A DNA stretch of 21,236 nt, taken from Acidimicrobiales bacterium (GTDB taxonomy: Bacteria; Actinomycetota; Acidimicrobiia; Acidimicrobiales; RAAP-2). Each line of letters begins with the position of its first letter. Position 1 is the stretch's first letter. Below the pieces are notes generated by a model. That model was given only the letters and a program-made list of their open reading frames with translations. It had not been told where the DNA came from and ran no database searches. The stretch lies in assembly GCA_030044045.1 (NCBI GenBank), contig JASHWO010000064.1:1-21236 (forward strand), read 5' to 3'. This document shows positions 1 to 8,341 of the stretch, in pieces. Position numbers and translations under genes: made by a program.

Positions 1-329
1 GGCTGCTTGATCTCCTGGATGTTGAGCTGGATCCGGTTCTGCAGGCCGGTGATCTCCTCCAGCTTCTTCTTGAGCCGGTCGGCCTCGGCCCCCCGCCGGC
101 CGATCACGATCCCCGGTCGGGCGGTGTGGATGTCGATCCGCAACCGGTCGCGGGTGCGCTCGACCTCGATCCGGCTGACGGCGGCCGCCTCGAGCTGGGT
201 CATGAGGTAGTCGCGGATGCGCCAGTCCTCCACCACGAAGTCACGGTAGTGACGCTCCTCGAACCACCGCGACTTCCAGTCGGTGGTCACGCCGAGGCGG
301 AACCCGTACGGGTTGACCTTCTGGCCCAT
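1..329 (-). CDS. rpsC: 30S ribosomal protein S3, N-terminal part (cut by window edge)
   Basis: Small-subunit protein S3, which sits at the mRNA entry channel of the 30S head. The translated start [14 protein letters not shown] is the classic S3 N-terminus, and residues around 75-90 ([16 protein letters not shown]) carry the KH-domain GxxG loop (IGRRG) that contacts RNA. About 109 residues are visible of a protein usually 210-280 long; the rest lies beyond the left edge. The ATG follows the rplV stop codon directly (TAGATG), with an AAGGAGAGG ribosome-binding site inside the end of rplV, so the two are translationally coupled in the S10 operon. Identity is certain; only completeness is limited. 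Confidence 0.97.
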   Translation of the reverse strand, partial: MGQKVNPYGFRLGVTTDWKSRWFEERHYRDFVVEDWRIRDYLMTQLEAAAVSRIEVERTRDRLRIDIHTARPGIVIGRRGAEADRLKKKLEEITGLQNRIQLNIQEIKQ

Positions 330-1055
330 CTACTCGTCCTCTCCTTCGGCCCCGTCGGCGGCCGTGTCGTCCGGCCCGAGCGGGGCCCCGACCCCTGGCT
401 CCTCCGAAGCGAGGGGCCCCTGCCCCTCGCCAGCTGTGTCGTCCTGGGCCTCGGCGGCCACCAGGTCCTCGGCCGACTGCTCGGCCATGGCCCCCTCGAC
501 CAGCTCCTCCTGGAGCTGGGCCTCCTCCGCCGCCCGGGCTTCGGCGGCCTCGGCTTCGGCGGCGGCCTCCTGGGCGTGGCGCCGGCGGGACAGCCGGCCG
601 GACAGGTCGGCCCGGCGGCGCGACTCCGACACCCGGCGGGACCGCTGCGCCCCGGCGGCGGCCCGCTCGGCCCGGCGGCGGGCCAGTCGCTCGTCGGGCA
701 GCCGGCTCACGATCACGGTGACATGGCAGGTGCGCTTGCGGATCCGGGTGGCCCGGCCCCGGGCCCGGGGGCGCCACCGCTTCAGGGTGGCCCCCTCGTC
801 GGCGAAGCAGGCCGACACGTACAGATCCTCGGCGTCCTGGCCGTCGTTGTGCACGGCGTTGGCCACCGCCGAGCTCAGCACCCTGGCCACCACGTCCGCT
901 GCCTCCCGGGGGGTGGTGCGCAGCATCTCGGCCGCCCGGTCCACGTCCTGGCCCCGGATCAAGTCGAGTACCTGGCGGACCTTGGAGGCCGACATCCGGT
1001 GGTAGCGGAGCACCGCCCTGGTGCCCGGCCGCTCGTTGGTCTTGACCCCGGGCAC
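330..1055 (-). CDS. rplV: 50S ribosomal protein L22 with a long C-terminal extension
   Basis: L22 binds 23S rRNA and lines the peptide exit tunnel. The first ~115 residues are a normal L22: RYHRMSASKVRQVLDLIRG near the N-terminus, then the beta-hairpin region GATLKRWRPRARGRATRIRK. The family is usually 110-130 residues; this one is 241. The extra ~125 residues are first Arg/Ser-rich, then Ala/Glu-rich, then acidic, and look disordered. Residues about 207-227 are encoded by a copy of the GC-rich repeat found between other genes here (375-438). Start is GTG, one base after the rpsS stop, with GGGAGG 7 nt upstream. Acidic or basic tails on L22 are known in actinobacteria; the repeat-derived segment is the odd part. 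Confidence 0.96.
   Translation of the reverse strand: MPGVKTNERPGTRAVLRYHRMSASKVRQVLDLIRGQDVDRAAEMLRTTPREAADVVARVLSSAVANAVHNDGQDAEDLYVSACFADEGATLKRWRPRARGRATRIRKRTCHVTVIVSRLPDERLARRRAERAAAGAQRSRRVSESRRRADLSGRLSRRRHAQEAAAEAEAAEARAAEEAQLQEELVEGAMAEQSAEDLVAAEAQDDTAGEGQGPLASEEPGVGAPLGPDDTAADGAEGEDE
375..438 (-). repeat. GC-rich double-hairpin repeat, copy 1 (inside rplV)
   Basis: Aligns with the intergenic copies at 4437-4505 and 18811-18877 over its full length, in the same orientation. It keeps the conserved core CTCCTCCG (399-406). The downstream hairpin is the strongest of the family: a perfect 9-bp stem, 409-417 (GCGAGGGGC) with 422-430 (GCCCCTCGC), loop CCCT. The other hairpin is degenerate, with GGGG 382-385 against CCCC 392-395. 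It is translated as part of the L22 tail. Confidence 0.8.
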
Positions 1056-1056
1056 G

Positions 1057-1335
1057 TCAGCGCCTCCCCGCCCGCTCTTGCCCGGCGTGGTAGCGGAACG
1101 TCCGGGTGGGGGCGAACTCCCCCAGCTTGTGGCCGACCATCGACTCGGTCACGTAGACCGGGACGTGACGGCGCCCGTCGTGGACGGCGATGGTGTGGCC
1201 GACCATGTCGGGGATCACGGTGGACCGGCGGGACCAGGTCTTCACCACCCGCTTCTCCCCACTGGCGTTGAGGACGTCCACCTTCTTCAGGAGGTGGTCG
1301 TCGACGAACGGGCCCTTCTTCAGGCTGCGTGGCAT
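1057..1335 (-). CDS. rpsS: 30S ribosomal protein S19
   Basis: Small-subunit head protein, part of the S13/S19 bridge near the A site. The 92-residue product begins [19 protein letters not shown] and contains [20 protein letters not shown] and [17 protein letters not shown], all hallmark S19 segments; length is normal for the family. The ATG at 1335 is chosen over upstream in-frame starts because it opens the conserved N-terminus and has GGGGAG just upstream. It lies 11 nt after the rplB stop and 1 nt before rplV, consistent with co-transcription in the S10 operon. Confidence 0.98.
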   Translation of the reverse strand: MPRSLKKGPFVDDHLLKKVDVLNASGEKRVVKTWSRRSTVIPDMVGHTIAVHDGRRHVPVYVTESMVGHKLGEFAPTRTFRYHAGQERAGRR

Positions 1336-1346
1336 GGCGCTCCCCG

Positions 1347-2183
1347 CTACCGCCGGGCCCCGCGGGTGCGGCGCCGGCGGACGATCAGCTTGTCGGACTC
1401 TTTGTGGCGGGGGCGCGTCCGGCCCTCCGGCTTGCCCCACGGCGACACCGGGTGGCGGCCGCCGGACGACTTGCCCTCGCCGCCGCCAAGCGGGTGGTCG
1501 ACCGGGTTCATGGCCACGCCCCGGGTCTGCGGGCGCACGCCCTTCCAGCGGTTCCGACCGGCCTTGCCCACCTTGACCAGCTCGGCCTCGGCGTTGCCCA
1601 CCACCCCGAGCGTGCCCCGGCAGTCGATCGACACCCGACGCATCTCGGTGGAGGGCAACCGGAGGGTGGCGAAGGCCCCTTCCTTGGCCACCAGCTGGAT
1701 GCTCATGCCGGCACCTCGGGCCAGCTTGCCGCCCCCGCCGGGCCGCAGCTCGACGTTGTGGACCACGGACCCGACCGGGATGTAGCGCAGCGGCAGGGCG
1801 TTGCCCGGGCGGATCTCCGCCCCCTGGCCGCTCTGCAGCAGGTCGCCCACCCGCACCCCGGCCGGGGCCAGGATGTAGCGCTTCTCGCCGTCCAGGTAGT
1901 GGAGCAGGGCGATGCGGGCATTGCGGTTCGGGTCGTACTCCACCGCCGCCACCTTGGCCGGCACCCCGTCCTTGTCCCGGCGGAAGTCGACCACCCGGTA
2001 CTGGCGCTTGTGGCCGCCTCCCCGGTGGCGGGCGGTCTTGCGACCCAGGTTGTTGCGGCCGCCCGAGCCCGGCTTGGGCCCCACCAGCGAGCGCTCGGGG
2101 TGGTCGCGGGTGATCTCGGCGAAATCGGCGACGGTCTGGAACCGGCGCCCGGGGCTGGTCGGCTTGCGCGATCGGAGCGGCAT
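1347..2183 (-). CDS. rplB: 50S ribosomal protein L2
   Basis: L2 binds domain IV of 23S rRNA and is needed for subunit association and peptidyl-transferase assembly. The 278-residue protein is full length. The N-terminus ([15 protein letters not shown]), the RNA-binding segment ([20 protein letters not shown]), and the C-terminal [16 protein letters not shown] with the functionally important histidine are all present, followed by the usual basic tail. The ATG lies 7 nt after the rplW stop. Nothing unusual is visible. Confidence 0.98.
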   Translation of the reverse strand: MPLRSRKPTSPGRRFQTVADFAEITRDHPERSLVGPKPGSGGRNNLGRKTARHRGGGHKRQYRVVDFRRDKDGVPAKVAAVEYDPNRNARIALLHYLDGEKRYILAPAGVRVGDLLQSGQGAEIRPGNALPLRYIPVGSVVHNVELRPGGGGKLARGAGMSIQLVAKEGAFATLRLPSTEMRRVSIDCRGTLGVVGNAEAELVKVGKAGRNRWKGVRPQTRGVAMNPVDHPLGGGEGKSSGGRHPVSPWGKPEGRTRPRHKESDKLIVRRRRTRGARR

Positions 2184-2190
2184 GGGTCCC

Positions 2191-2481
2191 TCAGCTCTCG
2201 AAGAGGTCGATCTTGTCGCCGGGGCGCAACGTCACCACGGCCCGCTTGGTGTCGGGGCGGCGACCCACCGTGTTGGTCCGCCGGTTGCGGGTGGCCTTGC
2301 CCTTGCGGTTAAGCGTGTTGACCTTCTCCACCTTGACCCCGAAGGCTTGCTCGACGGCGTGGCGCACGTCGATCTTGGTGGCCCGGGGGTCGACCACGAA
2401 CACGTACACGTGGCGGTTCATGAGGCCGTAGGTCTTCTCGGAGACGACCGGGCGGCGGAGCACGGTGGTGGCGTCCCTCAT
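2191..2481 (-). CDS. rplW: 50S ribosomal protein L23
   Basis: L23 lies at the tunnel exit and is the docking site for trigger factor and SRP. The 96-residue product has the family start ([15 protein letters not shown]) and the loop [18 protein letters not shown] followed by [20 protein letters not shown]. Length is typical. The start overlaps the rplD stop by four bases (ATGA at 2478-2481), a sign of translational coupling. It lies in the normal L3-L4-L23-L2 order of the S10 operon. Confidence 0.98.
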   Translation of the reverse strand: MRDATTVLRRPVVSEKTYGLMNRHVYVFVVDPRATKIDVRHAVEQAFGVKVEKVNTLNRKGKATRNRRTNTVGRRPDTKRAVVTLRPGDKIDLFES

Positions 2482-3179
2482 GGTGCACTCCGGTCGGTGC
2501 CGGGAAGGGTCTCGTCGGTGAAAACCACCCAGTCGCTGCGCAATACGTCGTAGGCCGAGAGCTCGCCGGCCAGGACGGTCTGGACCTGGGGCAGGTTGCC
2601 GAAGGAGCGCTCGGCCACCGCGTCGTCGGGGCCCAATACCACCAGCACCCTGCCCTCCAGCCCCAAGGCGGCCAGGGCGGCCACCGCCGACTTGGTGCGG
2701 GGGTCCTCCCAGCCCCAGGCGTCGACCAGGGCCACCCGCTCGCCCGACGCCCGGTCGGACAGGGCCGACCGCAGGGCCAGACGGACCATCTTCTTCGGCG
2801 TACGCTGCCGGTAGCTGCGGGGCTTCGGGCCGAGGGCCACCCCACCGCCCGGCCAGCTCGGGGAACGGGTCGAGCCCTGCCGGGCCCGGCCGGTGCCCTT
2901 CTGCCGGAAGGGCTTGGCCCCACCCCCCCGCACCTCGGCCCGGGTCCGGGTGGACTGGGTACCGCTGCGGGCCGCCGCCAGCTGGGCGGTCACCACCTGG
3001 TGCAGCACCGCCTCGTTCGGCTCGATGCCGAAGATCTCGGGCGGCAACGCCACCTCGCCCAGGGTCTTGCCGGTGACGTCCCGGCGGACCACCGAGCGGG
3101 CCACCGGGGCCGGCCGCTCCTTGCGCACCACCGTGCTGCCTCGCCCGGCCGGGGCCCCAACGCCAGCCGTGCGGGTCAT
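2478..3179 (-). CDS. rplD: 50S ribosomal protein L4 (N-terminus uncertain)
   Basis: L4 binds 23S rRNA domain I, its extended loop reaches the exit tunnel, and in some bacteria it represses its own operon. The conserved loop QSTRTRAEVRGGGAKPFRQK followed by GTGRARQGSTRSP is intact, and NLPQVQTVL...YDVLRSDWVVF closes the globular domain. As drawn it has 233 residues, starting at an ATG that overlaps the rplC stop (ATGA) with a GGGAG site. The first ~16 residues (MTRTAGVGAPAGRGST) have no L4 counterpart and fall on a deleted copy of the local repeat. Alternative GTG starts at 3131 or 3128, preceded by GAGG seven bases away for the first, would give 216-217 residues, closer to family length. Identity is certain; the start is not. 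Confidence 0.94.
   Translation of the reverse strand: MTRTAGVGAPAGRGSTVVRKERPAPVARSVVRRDVTGKTLGEVALPPEIFGIEPNEAVLHQVVTAQLAAARSGTQSTRTRAEVRGGGAKPFRQKGTGRARQGSTRSPSWPGGGVALGPKPRSYRQRTPKKMVRLALRSALSDRASGERVALVDAWGWEDPRTKSAVAALAALGLEGRVLVVLGPDDAVAERSFGNLPQVQTVLAGELSAYDVLRSDWVVFTDETLPGTDRSAP
3141..3171 (-). repeat. Probable internally deleted GC-rich repeat, copy 2 (5' end of rplD)
   Basis: The stretch begins like the repeat (CGCCCGG then GGGGCCCCAAC) and ends like it (GCCAGCCGT, compare GCCAGCGGCCGT in copies 3 and 4), with the middle, including the CTCCTCCG core, missing. The same kind of internal deletion is seen in copy 7. The match is short, so chance similarity in a GC-rich gene is possible. 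If real, the ancestral rplC-rplD gap held the repeat and rplD began at the GTG just after it. Confidence 0.45.
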
Positions 3180-3838
3180 GGCCGGCTCCCGTTCTTGGCC
3201 CGCGGCGCCTTCACCGAGTCCCGCAGCACCACCACGCTGCCCCGGGACCCGGGCACCGCCCCTTTGACCAGCAGCAGCTCCCGCTCGGGGTCGGCCGAGA
3301 CCACCTCGAGGTTCAGCGCCGTGACCTGGCGGCCGCCCATCCGGCCGGCCATCCGCGTCCCCTTGAACACCCGGGCCGGGGTGGCGCAGGCGCCGATCGA
3401 CCCGGGTACCCGGTGGGCCTTGTGGTTGCCGTGGGACGAGCCCTGGCCGCTGAAGTTGTGCCGCTTCATGCCGCCGGCGAACCCCTTGCCCTTGCTCACG
3501 GCGATGGCGTCGACCCGCTCGCCGGCCTGCCAGAGGTCGGCAGTGAGCTCCTGGCCCACTTCGTACTGGCTGGTGTCGTCGAGCCGGAGCTCCACCAACT
3601 TCCGCCCGGGGTCCACACCCGCCTTGCCGTAGTGGCCCCGCTCCGGCCGGGTGAGGGTGGAGGGCCGGCGGAAGCCCCACGTCACCTGCAGGGCCGAGTA
3701 GCCCTCCCGCTCGGGGACCTTGACCTGCACCACGCGCACGGGCGCGATCCGCAGCACCGTCACCGGTATGGCGCGGTGCTGGTCGTCCCAGACCTGGGTC
3801 ATGCCGACCTTCTCGCCGACGATCGCCTTCGTAGCCAC
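3176..3838 (-). CDS. rplC: 50S ribosomal protein L3
   Basis: L3 organises the 3' end of 23S rRNA near the peptidyl-transferase centre. The 220-residue protein opens VATKAIVGEKVGMTQVWDD (GTG start) and contains KGKGFAGGMKRHNFSGQGSS and PGSIGACATPARVFKGTRMA, the signature L3 loop. The frame is open further upstream to 3940, but the GTG at 3838 is chosen because the family homology starts there and GGGAG lies six bases before it. The C-terminal stop overlaps rplD by four bases. It is separated from rpsJ by an unusually long 264-nt structured gap. Length is normal. Confidence 0.97.
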   Translation of the reverse strand: MATKAIVGEKVGMTQVWDDQHRAIPVTVLRIAPVRVVQVKVPEREGYSALQVTWGFRRPSTLTRPERGHYGKAGVDPGRKLVELRLDDTSQYEVGQELTADLWQAGERVDAIAVSKGKGFAGGMKRHNFSGQGSSHGNHKAHRVPGSIGACATPARVFKGTRMAGRMGGRQVTALNLEVVSADPERELLLVKGAVPGSRGSVVVLRDSVKAPRAKNGSRP

Positions 3839-4020
3839 GTAGAGCTCCCGTGTGCATGCCAACGCTCCGCCCGGGATCCCCGAGCGGAGCGCTCGAATGT
3901 GTCGGCCCGAGGTCCCTGGCTTCGCCAGGCGCTCGGGCACGTCTCGTTGGTGGACCAGAATCCGGCCCGAACTGGTACCTTACCGCAACCGCCCAGGCGG
4001 CGCCAGTGGGGCTGGGCTGC
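3839..4020 (-). promoter_or_regulatory. Structured leader upstream of rplC
   Basis: A non-coding stretch inside the S10 operon, where neighbours are otherwise nearly contiguous. It holds two clear hairpins. The first in the transcript is 3905-3938: GCCCGAG 3905-3911 with CTCGGGC 3932-3938, enclosing CCTGGC 3915-3920 with GCCAGG 3924-3929. The second is CGCTCCG 3863-3869 with CGGAGCG 3885-3891. Neither is followed by a T-run in the transcript, so they are not typical terminators. TAAGGT (around 3977-3982) resembles a -10 box but has no convincing -35. A ribosomal-protein autoregulatory leader or RNA processing site is plausible, not shown. Confidence 0.5.
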
Positions 4021-4104
4021 CTTGCCCGCTCGGGGGCCCACTACAGCTACCCGAATGGCGAGCTCCTCCGCACGGCGGGGCCCCAGCCCCGCCAGCGGCC
4101 GTCT
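4021..4104 (-). repeat. GC-rich double-hairpin repeat, copy 3 (long form, rpsJ-rplC gap)
   Basis: Same layout as the other copies: CTCCTCCG core at 4063-4070, then a perfect 8-bp stem, GGCGGGGC 4074-4081 with GCCCCGCC 4086-4093, loop CCCA. The other arm is the long form, also seen in copy 6: TCGGG 4030-4034 pairs with CCCGA 4050-4054, and GCTCG 4028-4032 could alternatively pair with CGAGC 4059-4063. Its end reaches into the rpsJ stop codon. Confidence 0.8.
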
Positions 4105-4429
4105 ACGCGGTCTGGATCTTGATCTCGATGTCCACGCCGGCCGGCAGGTCGAGCCGCTGCAGGGAGTCGACCGTCTTCGGCGTGTGCTCCACGATGTCCA
4201 CCAGCCGCTTGTGCACCCGCATCTCGAAATGCTCGCGGCTGTCCTTGTACTTGTGGGGGGAGCGGATCACCGTGTAGCGGTGCTTGTCCGTGGGCAGCGG
4301 CACCGGGCCCTGGATCTTGGCCTGGGTCCGCAGGACCGTCTGGACGATCTTCTCCGTGGACTGGTCGAGGATCTCGTGGTCGTAGGCCTTCAGCCGGATC
4401 CGGATCTTCTGGCGGGGGCCGTCAGGCAT
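4103..4429 (-). CDS. rpsJ: 30S ribosomal protein S10 (NusE)
   Basis: S10 is a 30S head protein and, as NusE, also links NusG and antitermination complexes to the ribosome. The 108-residue product contains [48 protein letters not shown] and HKRLVDI, diagnostic of S10. The ATG at 4429 is preceded by GGGAGAG, itself the end of repeat copy 4; in-frame codons upstream run through that repeat and are not conserved. It heads the S10 gene cluster and follows tuf at 94 nt, so transcription probably continues from the str operon. No independent promoter is evident. Confidence 0.98.
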   Translation of the reverse strand: MPDGPRQKIRIRLKAYDHEILDQSTEKIVQTVLRTQAKIQGPVPLPTDKHRYTVIRSPHKYKDSREHFEMRVHKRLVDIVEHTPKTVDSLQRLDLPAGVDIEIKIQTA

Positions 4430-4436
4430 TATTGTC

Positions 4437-4505
4437 TCTCCCGCCCGGGGCCCCAACCCCGGGCTCCTCCGTGTGGCGGGGACCCCATCCCCGCCAGCGG
4501 CCGTC
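4437..4505 (-). repeat. GC-rich double-hairpin repeat, copy 4 (tuf-rpsJ gap)
   Basis: A well-preserved short-form copy. One hairpin is GCCCGGGG 4443-4450 with CCCCGGGC 4457-4464; the core CTCCTCCG is at 4464-4471; the second hairpin is GGCGGGGA 4475-4482 with TCCCCGCC 4488-4495. In the second stem the pair next to the loop is A/T where copies 3, 5 and 8 have C/G, so pairing is kept. In the transcript the element ends in GGGCGGG, which runs directly into the rpsJ ribosome-binding site. Confidence 0.9.
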
Positions 4506-4523
4506 AGTGGGTCGGGCGTCCAT

Positions 4524-5711
4524 CTACTTGAGGATCTTGGTGACCCGGCCGGAGGCCACGGTGCGGCCACCCTCCCGGATGGCGAACCGGAGCCCCTCGG
4601 TCATGGCGATGGGCTTGCCCAGCTCTACCGTCATGTCGGTGTTGTCCCCGGGCATCACCATCTCCGTGCCCTCGGGCAGGGTGATGGTACCGGTCACGTC
4701 GGTGGTCCGGAAGTAGAACTGCGGCCGGTAGTTGGTGAAGAACGGCTTGTGGCGGCCGCCCTCCTCCTTGTTCAGCACGTAGATGGTGGCCTCGAAGTCG
4801 GTGTGCGGCGTGATCGAGCCGGGCTTGCAGAGCACCTGCCCCCGCTCCACGTCCTCCTTCTTCGTGCCCCGGAGCAGGGCGCCGATGTTGTCGCCGGCCT
4901 GGCCCTGGTCGAGCAGCTTGCGGAACATCTCCACCCCGGTCACGGTGGTCTTCTGGGTGTCGCGCAGGCCGACGATCTCGACCTCCTCGCCCACCTTCAC
5001 GATGCCCTGCTCCACCTTGCCGGTGACCACGGTGCCCCGGCCGGTGATGGACATGACGTCCTCGATCGGCATCAGGAACGGCTTCTCGACGTCCCGCTGC
5101 GGCTCGGGGATGTAGGAGTCGACGGCCTCCATGAGCTCGAGGACCTTCGGGGTCCACTCCGCGTCCCCCTCCAGGGCCTTCAGGGCGCTCACCCGCACGA
5201 TGGGGGTGTCGTCGCCCGGGAACTCGTACTCGTTCAGCAGCTCCCGGACCTCCAGCTCGACCAGGTCGAGGAGCTCCTCGTCGTCCACCATGTCGGCCTT
5301 GTTCAGGGCCACCACGATGTAGGGCACGCCCACCTGCCGGGCCAGCAGCACGTGCTCCCGGGTCTGGGGCATCGGGCCGTCGGCCGCCGAGACCACCAGG
5401 ATGGCCCCGTCCACCTGGGCGGCGCCGGTGATCATGTTCTTGATGTAGTCGGCGTGGCCCGGCATGTCGACGTGCGCGTAGTGCCGGTTCGCCGTCTCGT
5501 ACTCGACGTGGGCGATGGAGATGGTGATGCCCCGCTGCTTCTCCTCCGGCGCCTTGTCGATCTGGTCGAACGGCGTGAAGGCGGTGTTCGGGTTGTTCTC
5601 CGACAGCACCTTGGTGATGGCCGCCGTGAGGGTGGTCTTGCCGTGGTCGATGTGCCCCATCGTCCCCACGTTGATGTGGGGCTTCGAGCGCTCGAACTTC
5701 TGCTTGGCCAT
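4524..5711 (-). CDS. tuf: Elongation factor Tu
   Basis: GTPase that delivers aminoacyl-tRNA to the ribosomal A site. The 395-residue protein is full length. The P-loop GHIDHGKT is at residues 19-26, switch II DMPGH at 82-86 (Met in the position that is Cys in E. coli), and the guanine-specificity motif NKAD at 137-140. Domains 2 and 3 follow, ending in [15 protein letters not shown]. The ATG start is set by the conserved [26 protein letters not shown] lies about 11 nt upstream. It follows fusA by 37 nt as the last gene of the str operon. No second tuf copy is in the window. Confidence 0.99.
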   Translation of the reverse strand: MAKQKFERSKPHINVGTMGHIDHGKTTLTAAITKVLSENNPNTAFTPFDQIDKAPEEKQRGITISIAHVEYETANRHYAHVDMPGHADYIKNMITGAAQVDGAILVVSAADGPMPQTREHVLLARQVGVPYIVVALNKADMVDDEELLDLVELEVRELLNEYEFPGDDTPIVRVSALKALEGDAEWTPKVLELMEAVDSYIPEPQRDVEKPFLMPIEDVMSITGRGTVVTGKVEQGIVKVGEEVEIVGLRDTQKTTVTGVEMFRKLLDQGQAGDNIGALLRGTKKEDVERGQVLCKPGSITPHTDFEATIYVLNKEEGGRHKPFFTNYRPQFYFRTTDVTGTITLPEGTEMVMPGDNTDMTVELGKPIAMTEGLRFAIREGGRTVASGRVTKILK

Positions 5712-5748
5712 CTGAAGAGCTACTCCTTGATCTCGAACTGAGCCGGAA

Positions 5749-7848
5749 CTACTCGCCCCGGGCCCGGGCCACGATCTCCTTGGCGATCGACTCGGGAACC
5801 TCGCTGTACGCGTGGAACTGCATCGTGTACGTCGCACGGCCCTGCGTGCGAGAACGCAGGTCGGTAGCGTAGCCGAACATGTCGGCCAGTGGAACCTGGG
5901 CCCGGACCACGTGGCTGCTGCCCCGCTGCTCCATGCCCTCCACCCGGCCGCGGCGGGACGAGAGGTCGCCGATCACGTCCCCCATGTAGTCCTCGGGGGT
6001 GACCACCTCCACCGCCATCACCGGCTCCAGCAGGACCGGGTCGGCCGCCCGGGCCGCCTTCTTGACGGCCATCGAGCCGGCGATCTTGAAGGCCATCTCC
6101 GAGGAGTCCACGTCGTGATAGGAGCCGTAGGTGAGGGTCACCCGCACGTCGACCGTGGGGTACCCGGCCAGCACCCCCGAGGTGAGGGCCTCCTGGATGC
6201 CGGCGTCGACCGAGGGGATGTACTCCTTGGGGATCACCCCGCCGGTGATCTTGTCCACGAACTCGTAGCCGCCGCCGGGCCCGGTGGGCTCCAGGTTGAT
6301 CACCACGTGCCCGTACTGGCCCCGGCCGCCGGTCTGGCGGACGTAGCGCTCCTCGATCTTCTCCACCGGCTTGCGGATGGTCTCCCGGTACGCCACCTGG
6401 GGCTTGCCCACGTTGGCGTCGACGCTGAACTCCCGGAGCATGCGGTCCACCAGGACCTCCAGGTGGAGCTCGCCCATGCCCGAGATGACCGTCTGCCCGG
6501 TCTCCTCGTCGGAGCGCACCCGGAAGGTGGGGTCCTCCTCGGACAGCGAGAAGAGGGCCCGGGAGAGCTTGTCCTGGTCGGCCTTGGTCTTCGGCTCCAC
6601 CGCCACGTGGATGACCGGCTCGGGGAAGGTGAGCGCCTCCAGCACGATCGGCTGGTCCGGGTCAGCGAGGGTGTCCCCGGTGGTGGTCTGCTTCAGGCCC
6701 ACGGCGGCCACGATGTCGCCGGCGAAGATGGCCTCCTTGTCCTCCCGGTGGTTGGCGTGCATCTGGAGCAGGCGGCCGATCCGCTCCTTCTTGTCCTTGG
6801 TGGTGTTGGTCACCGTGGCCCCCTTGCGCAGGGAGCCGGAGTAGACCCGCAGGTAGGTCAGCTTGCCCACGTAGGGGTCGGTCATGATCTTGAAAGCCAG
6901 GGCCGAGAAGGGCTCGGCGTCGTCCGCCTTGCGCTCCGCCACCTCGTCCTCCCGGCCGGGCCGGGTGCCCACCGTCGGCGGCAGGTCGAGCGGGCTGGGG
7001 AGGTAGTCCACCACCGCGTCGAGCATGGGCTGGACGCCCTTGTTCTTGAAAGCCGAGCCACAGAGGACCGGCACCACCTCGCTGGCCAGGGTGGCCGTGC
7101 GCAGGGCGCGGCGCAGGTCGTCGGCGGTGATCTCCTCGTCGGCCAGGTACTTCTCCATGATCCCGTCGTCGTCGTTCGAGAGCACGTCGACGAGCTGGTG
7201 GCGGGCGTCTGCCGCCTCGCCGGCCAGGGACTCGGGGATATCCTCCTCCTCCCACTTCTCGCCCATCCCCTCCTCCCAGACCAGGGCCCGCATGGCCAGG
7301 AGGTCGACCACGCCGCGGAACTCGCCCTCGGCCCCGATCGGGAGCTGCACCACCGCCGGGGTGGCGTCGAGCCGGTCACGGATCATCTGGACGGTGCGGG
7401 CGAAGTCGGCCCCCACCCGGTCCATCTTGTTCACGAAGCAGATCCGGGGCACCTGGTACTTGTTGGCCTGGCGCCAGACGGTCTCCGTCTGGGGCTCCAC
7501 CCCGGCCACGGCGTCGAACACCGCCACCGCGCCGTCCAGCACCCGCAACGACCGCTCGACCTCCACCGTGAAGTCCACGTGGCCCGGGGTGTCGATGATG
7601 TTGATCCAGGTGTCCCGCCAGCGGCAGGTGGTGGCGGCCGAGGTGATGGTGATGCCCCGCTCCTGCTCCTGGGGCATCCAGTCCATGGTGGCGGCGCCCT
7701 CGTGGACCTCGCCGATCTTGTAGTTCCGTCCGGTGTAGTAGAGGATGCGCTCGGTGGTGGTGGTCTTGCCCGCGTCGATGTGGGCCATGATCCCGATGTT
7801 GCGGGTCTTGGCCAGCGGGTAGTCGCGGGTGGGTACGGGATCGGCCAT
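5749..7848 (-). CDS. fusA: Elongation factor G
   Basis: Ribosomal translocase GTPase. The 699-residue product matches family length. The P-loop AHIDAGKT is at residues 22-29, DTPGH at 86-90, NKMD at 140-143; the later domains include [15 protein letters not shown] and, in domain [11 protein letters not shown]. The N-terminus [21 protein letters not shown] fixes the start near the ATG at 7848. The 21-nt gap after rpsG (CGGACCCGTCTCCTGCC before the ATG) has no recognisable Shine-Dalgarno sequence, unusual for so highly expressed a gene; coupling to rpsG translation may compensate. Confidence 0.99.
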   Translation of the reverse strand: MADPVPTRDYPLAKTRNIGIMAHIDAGKTTTTERILYYTGRNYKIGEVHEGAATMDWMPQEQERGITITSAATTCRWRDTWINIIDTPGHVDFTVEVERSLRVLDGAVAVFDAVAGVEPQTETVWRQANKYQVPRICFVNKMDRVGADFARTVQMIRDRLDATPAVVQLPIGAEGEFRGVVDLLAMRALVWEEGMGEKWEEEDIPESLAGEAADARHQLVDVLSNDDDGIMEKYLADEEITADDLRRALRTATLASEVVPVLCGSAFKNKGVQPMLDAVVDYLPSPLDLPPTVGTRPGREDEVAERKADDAEPFSALAFKIMTDPYVGKLTYLRVYSGSLRKGATVTNTTKDKKERIGRLLQMHANHREDKEAIFAGDIVAAVGLKQTTTGDTLADPDQPIVLEALTFPEPVIHVAVEPKTKADQDKLSRALFSLSEEDPTFRVRSDEETGQTVISGMGELHLEVLVDRMLREFSVDANVGKPQVAYRETIRKPVEKIEERYVRQTGGRGQYGHVVINLEPTGPGGGYEFVDKITGGVIPKEYIPSVDAGIQEALTSGVLAGYPTVDVRVTLTYGSYHDVDSSEMAFKIAGSMAVKKAARAADPVLLEPVMAVEVVTPEDYMGDVIGDLSSRRGRVEGMEQRGSSHVVRAQVPLADMFGYATDLRSRTQGRATYTMQFHAYSEVPESIAKEIVARARGE

Positions 7849-7869
7849 GGCAGGAGACGGGTCCGGTCG

Positions 7870-8340
7870 CTACCAGCGGTAGTGGGCGAAGGCCTTGTTG
7901 GACTCGGCCATCTTGTGCAGATCCTCCCGGCGCTTCACCGCGGCGCCGATGCCGTTGGAGGCGTCCAGGATCTCGCTGGCCAGGCGCTCGGCCATCGTCT
8001 TCTCCCGGCGCTGGCGGGAGTAGCCGGTGAGCCAACGGATGGCTAGGGTGGTGGCCCGGCGGGGACGGACCTCCACCGGCACCTGGTAGGTGGCGCCGCC
8101 GACCCGGCGGCTGCGCACCTCCAGCTCGGGACGGGTGTTCTCCACGGCGCGCTTCAGCACGGCCACCGGCTCCGAGCCGGCGCGCTCCTCCACCAGGGCC
8201 AGTGCCCGGTAGACGATGCGCTCGGCCAGGGTGCGCTTGCCGCGGGTCAGCACCTTGTTGACCACCTGGGTCACCAGCACCGAGCGGTAGACCGGGTCGG
8301 GCTGGAGCTCGCGGCGGGTGGCGGGGCCGTTCCGGGGCAT
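7870..8340 (-). CDS. rpsG: 30S ribosomal protein S7
   Basis: Primary 16S rRNA-binding protein that nucleates the 30S head, and the known translational repressor of the str operon in E. coli. The 156-residue length is normal. Recognisable parts are [51 protein letters not shown] and the C-terminal [18 protein letters not shown]. The ATG is one base after the rpsL stop, with GGAG inside the end of rpsL, so the two are coupled. Confidence 0.98.
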   Translation of the reverse strand: MPRNGPATRRELQPDPVYRSVLVTQVVNKVLTRGKRTLAERIVYRALALVEERAGSEPVAVLKRAVENTRPELEVRSRRVGGATYQVPVEVRPRRATTLAIRWLTGYSRQRREKTMAERLASEILDASNGIGAAVKRREDLHKMAESNKAFAHYRW

Positions 8341-8341
8341 C

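Noticed and set aside
3960..4000. Promoter before rplC (TAAGGT as -10)
   Set aside because: No acceptable -35 at 16-18 bases and no extended -10; kept only as a remark in the leader entry.
5812..8046. Open frame of 744 codons on the plus strand opposite fusA
   Set aside because: Shadow of fusA, with repetitive composition and no conserved motif.
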